Below, piece after piece: positions 43,001 through 57,200 of a stretch of DNA of 64,000 nt. Below the pieces are notes generated by a model. That model worked only from the letters and a program-made list of their open reading frames with translations. It ran no database searches and had not been told where the DNA came from. The stretch covers positions 22,183,457 to 22,247,456 of the forward strand of contig OZ024874.1 of the NCBI GenBank assembly GCA_964017185.1. The letters run 5' to 3'. A program made the translations under genes and the position numbers. The first letter of the stretch is position 1; each line of letters opens with the position of its first letter. Origin of the DNA: Rugalucina vietnamica (lineage: Eukaryota > Mollusca > Bivalvia > Lucinida > Lucinidae).

Positions 43001-46000
43001 GTAAAAACCCGGACTGCATTCAAATGGCTCATTAAAGACATTTGTAAGATCTAACGCGTTACAACATATTTTAACACGCGTTTTCGTTGTAAAGCATCTG
43101 CATGTGACAAACGAAGGGTCATGTCTTATTTGAAGTTTTCTCCTTTAATGAGATACTATGCTTTGCCATGCCAAAGCCTGTTTTAAACTGAGATAAAACT
43201 ACAAAGGAACGGATCAGTAAACGTTGTCACGCAGTTATGTCTGGTTAATGCCTAAATGTGATTTGCTGCTGCGATGTCATGTTAGCGTAGATTTTCAAAT
43301 GACAAACTCTGACAGGACTGTTTTCGTTCGTACCTAGTTGAAATTCCGAACACAATTTTTCCGACACACGAGGCTAACATCTGACCCATTGAGCAGTTGT
43401 ACGTTAAGCGTTTGATCTCGCTTTCATTAACGTAAAGGTGAGAATACCGGACATTTTTATCGCTTGCTTACAAACAAGTACAAACAAGTTCTTTCTCTCT
43501 TCAACAGGTGTTCGACTTTTGTTGTGTTCGTAGTTTGACTACATACAGGGTTTTGATCAAACTGTGGAAATTGATGAATAAACATCAAAGCGGGTTTGCT
43601 CGCTCGTCGATGTGTTAAAATTTCAGTTCAAAAAGAAAGAAATATATTGGCCATGTAAAGCTGTTTACGAAAACTGTTTAGATATTACATGTTACTAGAA
43701 TTAAGATACACGACCAGTATTATTTGTTTAATACAGCCTGAAGAAGCGATGTGCTTTGCTCCGTATATGATCGATGTTTATGATCCTGTCCATTCAACAA
43801 ACAGGTCGCTTAAAGCCGACGGTGACTGAACATTGCTTACAAACGTATTGTAACTGACGCAACGACTAAGAACTTCTAACGTATTTCGGTGGTTATCAAA
43901 CTCTTCGAAAAAGCAAACGGTTAAGAGAAACATGTTCTAGACCTGCTCAAGTTTCACTGACTGGGAAAGCACCAAAACACGAAACCGAATGTTATCCACG
44001 CCCCTACCCCATCCCGCGCCCAAGAAATTGACGGTATCTTGGATGCACCAGATTTCATTCTTAAAAGGACCAAAGCCATATGATGAAAGAAGGAGAGAAA
44101 CTTCATATTTGATACACTAATCAAAACTTAAGACTGTCGTTCGCGTGCAGAATAGGTTTTCTGTTGTCGCAGCTCAGAATTTTCTCTCATTCCTTCACAT
44201 GCCATGTAGACTTCACTCATTTAAGCCTGATGTCCCTTTTTTGGTACATAGGCAAACAGAATAGCCCCAGATGTGACGCCGCAGAACGCGGCGTCCCATC
44301 TGGGGCTATTCTGTTTGCTTAGAGAATTTTCATCAAACAATTGAATAAAATTTAAAAATCACTCCTGAGCTCCTAAAAATGAAAGTGGACTCTACCTAAT
44401 GATACTGATGGGAAAATCCATTCGTCAAATATGGGTTAAGAAGCTTTATGAGGTCTCCCAAAGCGGAAAATTCGATAAATAAGTTTACTCCGAACCAGCT
44501 TGATATGTAATTTTTAATTTTGAGATTTTAACTGGTATATGGTCAGGATTAAAGGGACCAAAAGTATGCAAATTTGTGTGAAAGTTGGGTTATCATTTCT
44601 CTACATTCCAAAGTACAGTCGTGTTGCTTGTTTAAAATTAGCGGGTGGGGAGATGTTCAAAAGCAGTAATTAGATCATATTGTACCGATATGAATTCAAT
44701 GTGATAAAATTTCTTTTATACCGCCCCATGATCTATAACTTCTGAAGGTTTTTAATCCCCTATATCCATTTTCGAACAAGCTTCCTGGCGCGAGCATTAC
44801 CAGATCTTATTCACGCCACGGTGTCTGTGGAAATATCAAAGAACATCCTTTTCTTTTCAAACCATATCAATTTGTTCATGTTTTACATATCAATAAGTCC
44901 CATCACAAGCGTGTGATTTTTCTAATCGGCATTTAGGAAATGAATAAATTCCATAATTGCGAAGGTGTTACGTCTTGTATATGTTGTTGAGTCGTGAAGT
45001 CTCATTCCCCATCAGGACAACATTTCAGTATAATATATACCCCCTTATACCCCACTTTTAACTTTTATATAGCAAAAATTGGGTATGCTGGGGTATATCT
45101 ATTTTTCTTATTTTTGCTCCAAAATATAGATTGTGGGTACTCGTTAGAACCGCCTCGGCGAGGCGGTTCTAACGTGAACCCACGATCTATGTTTTGAGCA
45201 AAAATATGAAAAATATCAAAATTTTTCTGAAGAAATTTTCAAGTTTTACAGTTGAAAAAAAATCTCTTTTATGTTGTTGCATGGGAAAGTTTTCGTAATG
45301 CCAAGACTGACACTGTATCACTAGTCGTTAAAAATAATACAGTCTGGAGTCTTATGGCTATCCGTCTCTTTCAAAGGTTACGGCTAGCAATCAGAGAGTA
45401 GCCTTATAGATGAAAAACGTTGAACGATTTTATTATTTTAATAGCATCTGTGCATCATTTGAAAAACCAAAAAAAAAAAAAAAAAAAAAAAAAATCATTT
45501 CACAGTCATTTAGGCAGTACACGAAAGTACACGAATACAAATTCAAGTCAAACCACCTATACATATAAAGTTTTAGTTGTTTGCTTGGGTGGATATATCG
45601 TCAAGCACATTTTGAGCACCATATGGTTTTCTAATGTTGGGTAAAAGTCCCATAAATGACGGTAACGTCCCGACATGACCATAGCTATTTTTGACTGGGA
45701 CGTAAAGCAACAAATCAAACAAACAATCAAAACTCTTGGACTGTGTGGTATTTACGTCGAATACGACATTATGCGACGTGTGATGAGAATCTCTTAATAA
45801 TCCACATACGAAAACATGCCCATGAAATATACAGAGAATTTTTTCAGAAGAAAATAATATAAAATTTCATTGAAAAAAAAAAAAATGCTTTTTTAAATAG
45901 TTTTGCTCAAAACATACATTCTGGGTACATCCCTGCAAACCCCAGTTTTTCTATATAAAAGTGGGGTTTAAGGGGGTATTCATTGCACGGACATGTTATC

Positions 46001-49000
46001 GTGATGATGATTGAAAAACTTCAAAGATGAAGCAAGGCAAAGATCGGCCTCAAGGTTTTTTATGTTGATGGTATTTCAATTAGAATGTCTCTATTTGTGC
46101 AACTTCAAATAAAATGATTTTTATCGTTTTTATCGGTAACTTTCAGATGATCTTTGTAACGTTGCTGCAGCTATCTGTTAAAACATCGAATAACTAAATG
46201 AGCTATAACATTGCTTTTAAGATCAATAGAACCAACTTCTAGGAGATCTATTAAATAGTTAGGTGGTTGATTGTAAGACAAATTAATCCATAAAAAATGA
46301 AGTTTGTTTTATGAATTATTTACCTTTACGAGTGTGCTTTCTTCAATAAAACTATTTAACAGATTTCTTAAAACTGTTATGAGAATTAAGTAAAAGCCAC
46401 AAATTAAGTGCGAAAATCAGAAAGTCAGAACAGTCCGGTTATCGCCTACTGTCAGAACACAATCTTTCAGAAACTGCCTTTTTCGAAATCTCACTTTTCT
46501 GAAACACCACAAGAAAAATATGACCATGCCATTTTTTTTACAACCCATGGGTCCTAAAAAGTGCCACAAAAACTTTGAAAATCGGTTCACTAATAAAATA
46601 ATTATGCCCAAAAATCATTTTGAATAGGCATTTTGCATGTGCAAGGGAGGTAATTCAAACACCTTAAAACTGAAAATCAAGCCAATCTGTGGAATAATTC
46701 TAAGAGTTTTGTGCTCTGCTATGCATACAGAACAATTCTGTTTTGTTTTGGTGCATTTTAAATGAAAAATAATGAATTTAGATTTTATTTTTTTGGGGGG
46801 GAAAATAGTTACTTCCCTTGCTGGCAATTTTACAATGGAAAAGCCCTATTCAAAAATATTTTCGTGCATAAAATTTTTATATGTTAACCGATTTTCACAA
46901 TTTTTGTGGCACTTTTTAAGACTTTTGGATTGTAAAATGGTGACATACTCATATTTTTCTTGAGACCTTTCAGAAAAGTGAGATTTCGAAAAATGCAGTT
47001 TCTGAAAGATGGTGTTCAGACAGTAGTTTCCTTATTGTCTACCCTTTTTTCTCGGGCATGCTAGGCGTCATGTTTTCCATTTGGGCCAAGCCTAGTTGGG
47101 ATAATATAAACATATGATAAAACAATATGCATATAAAACATTCATGCGTCGCTTAATACGGTACAAGTAACTTCTAGCAGAGTTTATTTTACAAGAAGTA
47201 AAAACTCTTCAAATCTAAAATGTAAATTGTTTGGCTAGTCTGCTTCTAGATATGTACATCAGAAAATATCCGGTGCCCTAACTTAAAGCACAATATAAAC
47301 CTTTAACAAAGTTTCAGACTAGCAGCTAGTCTATGTAATTTCTTACCCCGTTTTCTTTTAGGCCAAGCTTTGGAACTCATATATTTCTTCATGCTGTTAG
47401 CCCATCTCAGTTGACAACTAACGTTGTTAAAACAATACCAACCACCTACAAATGGAAACAAAATATTTCTTTTCACAACATACCTGTCTATCTAAATTAT
47501 AGCGATGGAATAATATTTCAACTACAGCCTCACTTACTCTATATTTCATTTCATGGCATTTCGTGACCGAATGGTTCGATTTGCATTCTTTGTCAATACA
47601 ATCTGCATTTTTGGTGACTAGAGGAAGCTGTACCATTGCTAATAGTTCAAGACAGCTGCACCAACATGCTTCAAGATTTCAAGTATAATAGAACAAGCAC
47701 ACAAGAATTTCCATGGGGCATTATCCTTTTAGCATTAGTCCTTCAGTGAATCAACGTTAGGGATACATACCTTCAAGAAAGACTATCCACTTCTTACTAC
47801 CATAGGATTTCCGTATATAATACCTGAAATAATAATAATAATAATAATAATAATGATAATAATAATGATAATTATAATACGAAGAGAAGAAGACTGAGAA
47901 GAAGAAGAAGAAGAAGAAGAAGAAGAAGAAGAAGAAGGAGGAGGAGGAGAAAATAAGAAGAAACATAATCAATTAAATGTTATTCTTATGATCTGTGTAG
48001 CAAAGAGGATAATGCATCCTGTGCACGGCACCAATTTATTTGTGTTTGGCGGAATGGGTCAGTTCTATGTGTTTGATTGATTTGCCTTGTTATAAGTAAT
48101 GTTTCGAATTTCAGAAATCACAGTAGAATCATGTAAAATAGTGATAAAATGTTTAATAATCTTCTTAACAAAGCTACATATCAGATCATTTACATATGGG
48201 ATTGAATGAGAATGCATATGGAACGATTAATACATTATCTTTTATTTCTTTAGTATAAATAGCATTATCATCAAATTGTATGACACTGAAGTTTTTAGTT
48301 TCGTTTGTTTTACAGTAGCAAATAATGTTGACACGATCTGTTCCAAGTTTGCATATTACATGTTCCTATGGTGTTCGTATGGTGATCTGGGAATGAATAA
48401 AGGTTGTGTTCTGCTGTGATGACACGAACCTGAATTTGATCAACGTTATCACTACGTTTTAAATAAATTTATAATTGCGTTTTAAATAAGAACCTCTATA
48501 TTGGGGACTGATTGATGGAAAAAAAGTTAATTATCATTAACGAAGTCAAGTAGACGTTTGATGTTCTCTTATTATTCTCAATGAATTCTCGTCATTATAA
48601 CACGTTGCCAAATTATCAACTATCTTAAAGATGATAAGAATAAGAAACTTGAAAAGAATGGCAAATAGCATAATTCACGGCACTTCGTGGCAGCAATTTC
48701 TCTAACTAATAACAATTTCTGCGAGTGAAACCGCCTCAAAGAAATAGCAATAAATAACATCCCATTAGCAACTGAGCCGCGTCATGAGAAAAACGGATTA
48801 ACAAAGGCGCAGATCAGCTGTGCAGTTACTGCACAGCTGATACTTGCCTTTGTTTTCACTGCACGGATAGTACAATTTCTCTTCTTCCTAAATCCGAAAT
48901 TTCAAGCTTCTGGCCATCTGCTGTAGCTGCATAAACCGGGTTGTGTCAGACCTTGACGGAAACCCAAATTGTTTATTTTCTCACGTAAAGGCTCAACTAT

Positions 49001-52000
49001 CTAGTTGTCTAACAATTCTGAAGTATTTAAAACAACAGTTTGATGGGGCTTTTACTCCGTTTACCTGTTGATTGAAGATCAAAGAAACCGCAAAGTGCTA
49101 TTGTTCTTTGATAATACCGCATCTTCGGAAAAGCAGAATTGGTTCTATCTTCCTGAAGCTTCTTTAGAAAGGTAAATCATTATTCTAAATCGTTATTTCT
49201 AAGGATCCGAGAGAATCAGTCGAAACCAAATGGATTTGTACGTGTAACTCCTTAATGGCATTTGAGACAATCATGGTAATATAGTGATTCTACCAAGCGA
49301 TTTGGGGGACTGGGCAGAAAGGTATTTTTTTCTTTCAGGGAACTGTGAACTACTAAGGTCCCATCCCCTGATAAGGCCGCAATAAAGTACTAGTAAAAAA
49401 AGAAATCAATAGCAAGCATCTAACTAAAATTATGCCATCGACAACGACTGAAGAAAAACTAAATGACATCATGAAATAGACAAACTGCAAATCGATTTCC
49501 CCAAATGGCATGTCTCTCAACCAACTGAACCAAACTAGATATTTATCATGAATCTCGGATCCAAACTAGCCGAGATTCGAGTCTTGAATCGAAGAAAGAA
49601 ACGGAAGCATAATAAAACACTTTTGATTTTTGGATCAGTTTAAACGTACTCCTTACCGTTAACCTTCAATCAAAGCACTGCCAAGATATTGCTCACAAAA
49701 ACCAATTCAATCAAAGCACTGCCAAGATATTGCTCACAAAAACTAATTCGATCAAAGCGCTGCCCAAGATATTGCTCACAAAAACTAATTCAATCAAAGC
49801 ACTGCCCAAGATATTGCTCACAAAAACTAATTCAATCAAAGCACTGCCCAAGATATTGCTCACAAAAACTAATTCAATCAAAGCACTGCCCACGATATTG
49901 CTCACAAAAACTAATTCAATCAAAGCACTGCCCAAGAAATTGCTCACAAAAGCTAATTCAGTCAGAGCACTGCCCAAGATATTGCTCACAAAAACTAATT
50001 CAATCAAACACTGCCAAAGAAATTGCTCACAAAAGCTAATTTCAGTCAAAGCACTGCCCAAGATATTGCTCATAAAAACTAATTCAATCAAGGCATGCCC
50101 AAGATATTGCTCACAAAATCTAATTCTCCCAAAGCACTGCCCAAGACATTGCTCACAAAAACTAATTCAGTCAACGCACTGCCCAAGATATTGCTCACAA
50201 AAACTAATTCAATCAAAGCACTGCCCAAGATATTGCTCACAAAAACGAATTCAATCAAAACACTGCTCAAGATATTGCTCACAAAAACTAATTCAATCAA
50301 AGCACTGTCCAAGATATTGCTCAAAAAACTAATTCAATCAAAGCACTGCCCAAGATATTGCTCACAAAAACGAATTCAATCAAAACACTGCCCAAGATAT
50401 TGCTCACAAAAACTAATTTAATCAAAACACTGCCCAAAATATTGCTCACAAAAACTAATTCAATCAAAACACTGCCCAAGATATTGCTCACAATAAACTT
50501 ATTCAATCAAAGCACTGCCCTAGATATTGCTAACAAAAACTAATTCAGTCAAAGCACTGCCCAAGATATTGCTCACAAAAACTAATTCAATCAAAGCACT
50601 GCCCAAGATATTGCTCACAAAAACTAATTCAATCAAAGCACTGCCCAAGATATTGCTCACAAAAACTAATTCAATCAAAGCACTGCCCAAGATATTGCTC
50701 ACAAAAACTAATTCAGTCAAAGCACTGCCCAAGATATTGCTCACAAAAACTAGTTTAATCAAATCACTGCCCTAGATATTGCTCTTAAAAACTAATTCAG
50801 TCAAAGCACTGCCCAAGATATTGCTCACAAAAACTTATTCAATCCAAGCACTGCCCAAGATATTGCTCACATAAACTAGTTTAATCAAAGCACTGCCCAA
50901 GATATTGCTCACAAAAACTAATTCAATCAAAGCACTGCCCAAGAAATTGCTCACAAAAGCTAATTCAGTCAGAGCACTGCCCAGGATATTGCTCAAACCA
51001 CTGCCCAAGATATTGCTCACAAAAACTAATGTAATCAAAGCACTGCCCAAGATTTTGCTCACAAAAACTAATGTAATCAAAACACTGCCCAAGATTTTGC
51101 TCACAAAAACTAATGTAATCAAAACACTGCCCAAGATTTTGCTCACAAAAACTAATGTAATCAAAGCACTGCCCAAGATTTTGCTCACAAAAACTAATGT
51201 AATCAAAACACTGCCCAAGATTTTGCTCACAAAAACTAATGTAATCAAAACACTGCCCAAGATTTTGCTCACAAAAACTAATGTAATCAAAGCACTGCCC
51301 AAGATTTTGCTCACAAAAACTAATGTAATCAAAACAATGCCCAAGATTTTGCTCACAAAAACTAATGTTATCAAAGCACTGCCCAAGATTTTGCTCACAA
51401 AAACTAATGTAATCAAAACACTGCCCAAGATTTTGCTCCCAAAAACTAATGTAGTCAAAACACTGCCCAAGATTTTGCTCCCAAAAACTAATTCAATCAA
51501 AACACTGCCCAAGATATTGCTCACAAAAACTAATGTAATCAAAACACTGCCCAAGATATTGCTTACAAAAACTAATGTAATCAAAGCACTGCCCAAGATT
51601 TTGCTCACAAAAACTAATGTAATCAAAACACTGCCCAAGATATTGCTCACAAAAACTAATGTAATCAAAGCACTGCCCAAGATATTGCTCACAAAACCTA
51701 ATTCACTCAAAGCACTGCCCAAGAATCTAATTCGACAAAATTCTGTCTTGATCGTTCCCAAAGAGGTACATATGTCCACACTGGCTTAAACTGAATACTA
51801 CAAGTGTCGTGAATGGAATTTATTTTCTCGCGACAAAAATGCATGAAGTGGGGTTACTCGTGAGTAGGGTTCATATCCTTATTTGTTACGTTATGATAAT
51901 TCATTTGTGAGCCGCCGCATGGAAAAACCAACAATCTGCATAGGCGAAAACAAAGGCGCAGCTCAGCCTTTATTTTCGCTACACGGATAGTACAATTCCT

Positions 52001-54184
52001 CTGGTTTCTAAATCCAAAATTTCCAGCCTCTTACCGTCTTCTGTGACTTACAGCTTGGTTTGCGTCGGACCTGGTCGGAACCAAAATTGTTGGTTTTCTC
52101 ACGCACAGGCTCTTGTATAATTCAATTATGACAACCAAGTTGTGAAAACTATGTCGGTTATGACATAAATCCGCGAGATGCCTTTGCAACATATTACAAA
52201 TGTAACAGCTTATAATTACTAACGTCACTCAAACTCCTTTCAAGTTGGCGTTAAGTCGTTTGAAATTACGGAGATGAGTAAGTATTTTAAATATCAAAGT
52301 GATAACAAAGCGTGCAATTCTTTCGTCGAAATCAGAAGGAAATTGCTCTAAAAGACAGGACAATGAATCTACAATGCTACAATGCAACTACATGGGCCTC
52401 ATCTTGATTGAACAGGTGATGCAGCTAAGCTCCTGGAGTATGGACTTGTCCATTAAGACTTGAGATGGTATGGTATGGTAGCTATACACACATAGTTTAC
52501 TGGAGAGAAACACTTGATAGCTAATAGGAGCAAAACATTTGATCGCGTTACAATTTATAATAATGTCATCTTGTGGCCATAGACTGGTGGAATCGACGAG
52601 TGGCTGTTTATGTGCGCCTGGTCCAGGCCATGTATGAGGATATGAGCAGGCAGACAAGAGTGAGTAGTAGATACATTTGGGAGTTTGGCGTCAAAGCGAG
52701 GGTTTAATGGGGTACTTTCCGTAGCTTGTTACTGTGCTAAAGACCCTGTCCAAGGGATTTCACACAGACTATAATATTTTTGGTAAAACCATAAAAGCAT
52801 ATTTTAGGCATTTTATCATCAATCGTTTGTCACTATGAAATGATCTGGACAATTAATAATAGCGCAAACAAATATTCTTGAAACAATGCGTTCCGTGTAT
52901 GAAAAGAAACATTAATCCATTTGAGACGAATGTAATGGACTTGTTCCTAATCATAACTTGGATAAGGCTTCTTTCATTTTAGGTGCATCATTAGTGCTTT
53001 CCAATGTTAAAATTTCATTTTTACGATGAAATCAGATGTGGTGCCACTTTTTGCGGGGTCACATCTTGGCTACATGTATATTGTGTGTGTCCGGCATGTC
53101 TCACAAAAGGGACACCAGGCTTAAATGAGTTGAAAGCCGCGAACAGACTCACAAAAGGCTTAAGAAATATATGGCGTTAAAAGGTTAAGAAAGTGTTTTC
53201 ATGGATATACTTCAAACGTCAGTTTTACTTTTATGGTCTATTTAGACAAAATTATGACGTAGTAATTATATGGTGAATTGAAAAGCCCTTTTATCTATTA
53301 AGCTAACACTTAATAATTTAAAAACATGTACACTGACTGAAGCCATGCGACGAAGATTCAAACAAAGAAAAATGGACCAGCTTCCCGGACCAGCTTGCAC
53401 ACTCGCGCAGTCTAATAAGTGTTTATTTATTCTGCAGACCATAGTGGTTTGGCATCACATTTGCCTATCTAAAACACGCCAAGACTCTTGATAGCAATTT
53501 TATGCCGGTGCATGCAGAAACACAAAACGCAGACTTTCATAGTACACACTCGTTTTGAAAGAAGAAAAAAAGTTGAAAACTTTTATTTCAACTTTATTTA
53601 ATTGCACCAAGTGGCTTGATGAAATCTTAAACGTTTTCTACAAATTATGCCAAATATTTAATTCTTTTAATTAAGCATTCAACCTTTGCCAGCATTTTTG
53701 AAGGCGAACTACAATTAAAGCAAAAATATCACTTTATTTTCCCATTTATCTTACAGGTAAGTTCAATACGCTGGTTCATTCATAAAAATATGAGATACCT
53801 CATGGGAAAACCAACAATCTGTCTAGGCGAAAACTAAGGCGCAGATCAGCTTCGCGGTTACCGCCTTTGTTTTCGCTATTCGGATAGTACAATTCCTCCT
53901 CTACTTAACTCCAAAATTTCAAGCTTCTAGCTCTTTTCTGTGACTGTACAGCCTGGTTTGTGTCAGACCTGGTCGAAAACCACATTGTTGGTTTTTACAT
54001 GAGGCGGCTCATATGTTTCTCACGATATAGTATTTAAGAATTTAATCAGTATTAAAGCACTCTAAATTTAACTTAAGAGTGCTCCTAAGCAATATTACTT
54101 TGATCAAACAGGTGTTTGCTTCTGTGAATTAAAGTTTTTAATGATTGTCTTGAAATTTTGTTTATGTTACTTAAACATCATTTC

Positions 54185-54216
<32 letters not shown>

Positions 54217-57200
54217 CTTCTTCAAATTGCGACCGCTATAAGATGGTCGGGTGAGGGGGCGAGAAGGTGGGGGGGGGGGGGGCTATTATTCTGTGCATGA
54301 CATTCCTAACAGATTTTACCCTACTGTGGAAACCAACATAAGACACTAACCAAAGACTATTTAAAAGCATAATCAGTTGATTTGATCGAGAAAAAATAAC
54401 ATGTAAAGTCAATATAAAGGATTGCGTTTCTTTCGTGTTTGAGTATATGCATATTGTTCTGATAGTTTTCGCCCCCGTTATCTATGGGGTCAACCGCGAA
54501 GAATTCAACCAGAAGTCTGAACTGTGTGTGCTGTAATTGATTTTACGGATATCTTGAATCTTTAATAATGACAAATGTATTTTATAATAATTTTACTAAT
54601 TTTTAATTGGGTGGATACCGTGTTTATGGCTAATCTAACATGAGAAAATAAAGATTTTAAAAGAGAGATGTGTATCTTGAATAACATTCATTTAATTCTA
54701 CTGAAATGGAAAATATCTCATGATTAGCACGAATGTTTGGGTGTGGAACTTTCATTAATCAGACAAATTAGGTTGTTAGAAATAACTTGCGTTTTTATCA
54801 TCTTTAAGAAATTAGACTCGATTTATGATTTAAGATTCCATGTTAAAACTTGGTACTACTTTTTATATGGGTAGATAGTGATCATAAATGTAACAATTTT
54901 GATTTATGCTCTGTCGCGAGGAAAATCTGCCTCATACAGGCTTCTGGGAAGTTCAATCCAAGACCAATCGATTCAAAGCCACCAATGATGGCTCACCTAT
55001 TGGAATTTTAAATGAAACATCATTTAGACTAACTAGGAAGGCCCTGGACAATCTGCGTTGCAGCCTGATAAGCAACTTTGTCGCCATAGTTTATTTGGTA
55101 ATGAGACGTCGCTTTTATATTGAACCGGATGACCCTTTAGGTCGACCTCTATCAACATTACAGAAACATGCCCATGCAATATACAGAGATTTTTAAAGTT
55201 GTAAAAAATGAAAATTTTCATTACATTTTTTTTCTTTCTTTCTTTCTTATTTTTGCTCAAAACATAGATTGTGAGCCGAGGCGGTTCTAACGAGTACCCA
55301 CTATCTATGTTTCTGAGCAAAAATAAGAAAAATAGGTATACCCCTTCAAACCCCAGTTTTGCTATATAAAATTGGGGTTCAAGGGGATATACATTACACG
55401 GACAAGCTATCGTAATGAAGATACCATTAAAAGTAAAGCTTAAAAAATGATATTTCATACAAAGTAAAGTGATAATTAGTGCACACAGAAACATTATAAA
55501 GCAGGCGAAGAATACGGACTCCGTCCAATTCAGCTCGTTTTCGGTTCAACTGGTACATTTATTCGGTTGTTCCTTTGTCAGTTCGGTGGGTCCTTTGTCA
55601 TTTCCGTGGGTCCTTTTTCAATTCGGTGGGTTCTTCTTCAATTCGACAGGCCCTTCTTCAATGTGGCAGAATTTTCTTGAATTCGGCGAGTTCTTCAACT
55701 CGGTGGGTTCTTCTTCAATTTTGTGGGTACTTCTTCAATATCGGCGGATTCTTCTTCAATTCGGTGCATCGCTCTTCAATTCCGTGGATTCTTCCTCATT
55801 TTGGCGGGTCGGTGGGTGCTTCTTAATTTCGTCGCGTTCTTCTTCAGTTCAGTGGGTCCTTCAATTCGGCGGATTCTTCTTCAATTCGGCAAATCCTTTC
55901 ATTCGGCGGATACTTCTTCAATTTGGCGGGTCCTTCTTAATTTCGGCAGGGCCTTCTTCAATTCGGCGGATTCTTCTTCAATTCAATTCAATTCAATTCT
56001 TCAATGCGCGCAGCCCTTCCTGAAGTCGGCAGATTCTTCTTCAATTCGGCGGATTCTTCTTCAATCCGGTGGGTCCTTCTTCAATTCGGTGGATGTTTGT
56101 TCAGTTTGGGGGATCGGTGGTTCTTCTTAACTTCGGCGCGTTCTTCTTCAATTCGGCGGGTCCTTCAATTCGGCGGATTCTTCTTCAATTCGGCAAGTCC
56201 TTTCATTCGGACTATACTACTTCAATTCGGCGAATTCTTCTACAATTCGGCGGCGGCACTTCTTCAGTTCGGCGGGTCCTGTTTCAATTCGGCGGATTCT
56301 TCCTCTCTCGGCTGATTATTCTTCAATTTGGCCGGTCCTTCTTCATTTCCGCGAGTTCTTCTTCAATTCGGCGGGTACTTCATCAATTCGGTGGATACTT
56401 TTTAAGTTCGGCGAGTTTTTCTTAAATTCGGCGGGTCCGTCTTAATTTCAGCGGGTCCTTCTTCTTTTCTTCAGTTCTATGAATTCTTCAATGCGCGCAG
56501 CCCTTCCTGAAGTCGGCAGATTCTTCTTCAATTCGGTGGGTTGTTCTTCATTTCTGCGGGTCCTTCTTCAATTCTGATTTGGCGGATCCATCATCAATGC
56601 AGTGGGTCCTTCTGCAATGCGGCGGGGTTTTCCCCATTTTGGCGGACTTTTCATCAAATCGGTGGACCGTACATCAACTCGGCGGACCCTTTACAATTCG
56701 CCGCGTCCTTCTTCAATGCGGCGGGCCCCTCTTCCAGTCGGTCTTCTAGTGATATTTGTTGTATTCGGCTGTTTGTTTTATGGAATCAAACCTTGAAAAT
56801 TCTGCATGGTCACTCCTTGACGTCTGTCTCCTGGCCAATTCGTCCCATAAGTCAACACAACCCCTATCATTAGGAGTGGCGCCTGGTCAATACGTCAGTA
56901 TTTATTCTGTCTGGGAAAATCCAGGAGGGATCTTTATTTATTTTAACATTATGTTTGGCAAAAAGGCGAAGAATTTCATGTAAACATTGGCCAAAACAAC
57001 TTGCATTGGACCTTAATAATTATTATGTTATTATTTTCAATTCGGTTTGGTAGACAAAACTTATGTTTAAAAGGCGGCTAGTATTAAAGGAGGATAATCA
57101 GAGATCAAAGAATACCGACAATGATTTAAAAGTTCAATGACACTTAAACCGATTAAAACGATACTGTTATTAGAATAATATAGTTCTAATAGCAGCCATT

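Noticed and set aside
46417-46963. Two short mirror-image frames
   Set aside because: They are the two arms of one foldback element, not genes.
49689-50775. Several 60-200 codon frames with LLTKTNSIKALPK-type repeats
   Set aside because: Same satellite in other registers; the frames overlap each other on both strands.
49665-51725. CRISPR-like regularity
   Set aside because: Units are contiguous 42-bp copies without unique spacers, in a eukaryotic intron.
50835-51789. 294- and 314-codon open frames on both strands
   Set aside because: Both are produced by the 42-bp satellite, whose period is a multiple of three; the array lies in a notum intron and neither strand has gene context.
55469-56425. 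Overlapping Ser/Phe-rich frames of 80-184 codons
   Set aside because: Artefacts of the ~20-bp ttcttcttcaattcggcgg minisatellite, open in several frames at once.
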